A stretch of 19,834 nt of DNA from an uncultured Clostridia bacterium. GTDB lineage: Bacteria; Bacillota; Clostridia; Oscillospirales; Oscillospiraceae. The stretch is taken from positions 1-19,834 of the forward strand of contig CALLZZ010000052.1 in assembly GCA_937858235.1 (NCBI GenBank). Direction: 5' to 3'. The translations under genes and the position numbers were made by a program. Below the pieces are notes generated by a model, which worked only from the letters and a program-made list of their open reading frames with translations, was not told where the DNA came from and searched no databases. This document shows, one piece after another, positions 18,795 to 19,834 of the stretch (its first letter is position 1; the number at the start of each line of letters is the position of its first letter).

Positions 18795-19834
18795 ATGGCT
18801 TTTAATTATTACGATACACACACGCTGCTTGCCTCCGTGCAGCAGCTCCCGCCCCTTCACACCTTCCTGCTGGATCGCTACTTCCCTACGAACGCAGCGA
18901 CCGACATTTTTGCTACCGACGACGTACTGGTGGAATACAAGAAGGGCCACAAGAAGGCGGCACCGTTCGTAGCTCCACGCAAAGGCGGGATCACAATCCT
19001 GCGCGACGGTTACACCATGAAACGCTTCACACCGTCCTATATCGCGCCGAAGCGCCCGCTCACCATTGACGACTTGAAAAAGAGAGGCTTCGGCGAGGCC
19101 CTCTATCCCGCCCTGACTCCTGAACAGCGTCAGGGCGTAATCATGCTGGCAGACCTCGACGAACTGCGCGACATGAACAAGCGCCGCAAGGAAGCCATGG
19201 CTGCGCAGGTGATTTTCACGAACGCCTGCGTCATGGACGAGTATGTGGACGACTTCCACCACTTCGAGGAACGCGAGGTGCGCTACTACGACAGCACCAC
19301 GAACCCGGCGATCTACACCCCGTCTGCTGACTGGAGTACTACCGAAGAAGCCGGAAAGCAGATGATCAACGACATGGCCGCCATGATCTCCATGCTGACC
19401 TCCCGCGGCCTGCCTGCCACCGACGTGATCGTGGCTCCCGACGTGGCCGACATTGTGCTGAGCAATGAGTGGATCCTGAAACTACTCGACAATCGCAACT
19501 ACCAGATCGGTGGCGTGGATCCCGAAACACTCCCGACCGGTGCAACGAAGATCTGCCGCCTGAACGTCAAGGGCCACATGGTTGACGTTTTGAGTTACGA
19601 GGACACTTACACCGAAGTGGACGGCAGCGTAAAGCCGTTTATCCCTGCGGGTACAATCGCAGTGGGCGCTCCGGCTGCTGGCCGTACTGTTTACGGTGCG
19701 ATCACTCAGGTGGAGCAGGCCGACGGCGAGTTCCACACTTACACCGGCGTGGACGTGCCGAAATACCTCAGCGACGCGCAGCACAACGTCCGCGAAGTGA
19801 CTCTGAGCTCTGCGCCGCTGTGCATGCCGAACAA
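18795..19834 (+). CDS. major capsid protein E (partial, runs off the window)
   Basis: ATG 18795 follows AAGGAGGAC, and 346 residues are visible with no stop. HTLLASVQQLPPLHTFLLDRYFPTNAATDIFATDDVLVEYKKGHKKAAPFVAPRKGG is the start typical of the phage major capsid protein E family (PF03864). IAPKRPLTIDDLKKRGFGE, DELRDMNKRRKEAMAAQVIFTNACVMD, a DVIVAPDVADIVLSNEWI segment and VTLSSAPLCMPN follow. The S-A-P-L-x-x-P-N phrase occurs near the C terminus in this family and lambda gpE is 341 aa, so only a few residues should be missing. It forms the icosahedral shell around the scaffold encoded upstream. Confidence 0.93.
   Translation, partial: MAFNYYDTHTLLASVQQLPPLHTFLLDRYFPTNAATDIFATDDVLVEYKKGHKKAAPFVAPRKGGITILRDGYTMKRFTPSYIAPKRPLTIDDLKKRGFGEALYPALTPEQRQGVIMLADLDELRDMNKRRKEAMAAQVIFTNACVMDEYVDDFHHFEEREVRYYDSTTNPAIYTPSADWSTTEEAGKQMINDMAAMISMLTSRGLPATDVIVAPDVADIVLSNEWILKLLDNRNYQIGGVDPETLPTGATKICRLNVKGHMVDVLSYEDTYTEVDGSVKPFIPAGTIAVGAPAAGRTVYGAITQVEQADGEFHTYTGVDVPKYLSDAQHNVREVTLSSAPLCMPN

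Noticed and set aside
1..19834. Stop-codon reassignment as seen in some gut phages
   Set aside because: Genes end cleanly at TAA, TGA and one TAG with proper neighbours, and conserved domains are uninterrupted.
1..19834. tRNA or rRNA genes
   Set aside because: I saw no cloverleaf with a GTTCRANNC-type T-loop or CCA end in the few non-coding gaps, which are too short or of the wrong composition.

Overview
The window is a continuous piece of a tailed (siphovirus-type) phage or prophage. All 27 gene calls I support are on the + strand. The host is most likely a moderately GC-rich Firmicute, probably a gut Clostridium relative such as Oscillospiraceae. The reasons are near-perfect AAGGAGG ribosome-binding sites in front of most genes, a Gram-positive phage replication and recombination set (Gam, ERF, SSB, replisome organiser, DnaC-like loader, RecU) and a GC content I judge by eye to be about 55-58%. 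No integrase, repressor, lysis or tail-tube gene lies inside the window, so lifestyle cannot be read from it. The stop codons TAA, TGA and TAG are all used normally.

Early region, about 1-11460. Gam (end protection), ERF (annealase) and SSB form a recombination cassette. They are followed by an 11-bp iteron array, a replication initiator that carries a second, identical iteron block inside its reading frame, and a DnaC/IstB-type helicase loader. Next come a DUF4406-like protein, a RecU-type Holliday-junction resolvase with an added zinc ribbon, a Dam-type adenine methyltransferase, a DUF5131 (phage Gp37/Gp68) protein with a radical-SAM-like cysteine motif, a run of small accessory genes (two Cys-rich miniproteins, an ASCH protein, an MmcB-like nuclease-fold protein, a zinc-ribbon protein, a small membrane protein) and a ParB-methyltransferase fusion. 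Many of these genes are coupled by ATGA or short overlaps, which suggests one long operon. The block ends with a DUF1492/ArpU/RinA-like regulator.

Early/late junction, about 11400-12550. The 3' end of the regulator gene holds five helically phased 10-bp repeats. A hairpin with a T-run, a gene resembling minor tail protein Z and a 304-bp non-coding stretch follow; the stretch is T-poor at first and lies just upstream of the terminase, where a cos site would be expected.

Late region, 12551 to the end. The head module has the gene order of phage lambda: Nu1-like terminase small subunit, GpA-type large subunit, a gpW-position protein, portal (B), ClpP-type protease with an in-frame internal scaffold start (C/Nu3), decoration protein D and major capsid protein E, which is cut by the window edge. 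A two-hairpin structured element ending in a T-run interrupts the module between the gpW-position gene and the portal gene.

The signals I rate highest are DNA- or RNA-level structures that gene calling does not explain: the duplicated iteron origin, the phased repeats in the regulator gene, the structured element before the portal gene and the nested scaffold start.
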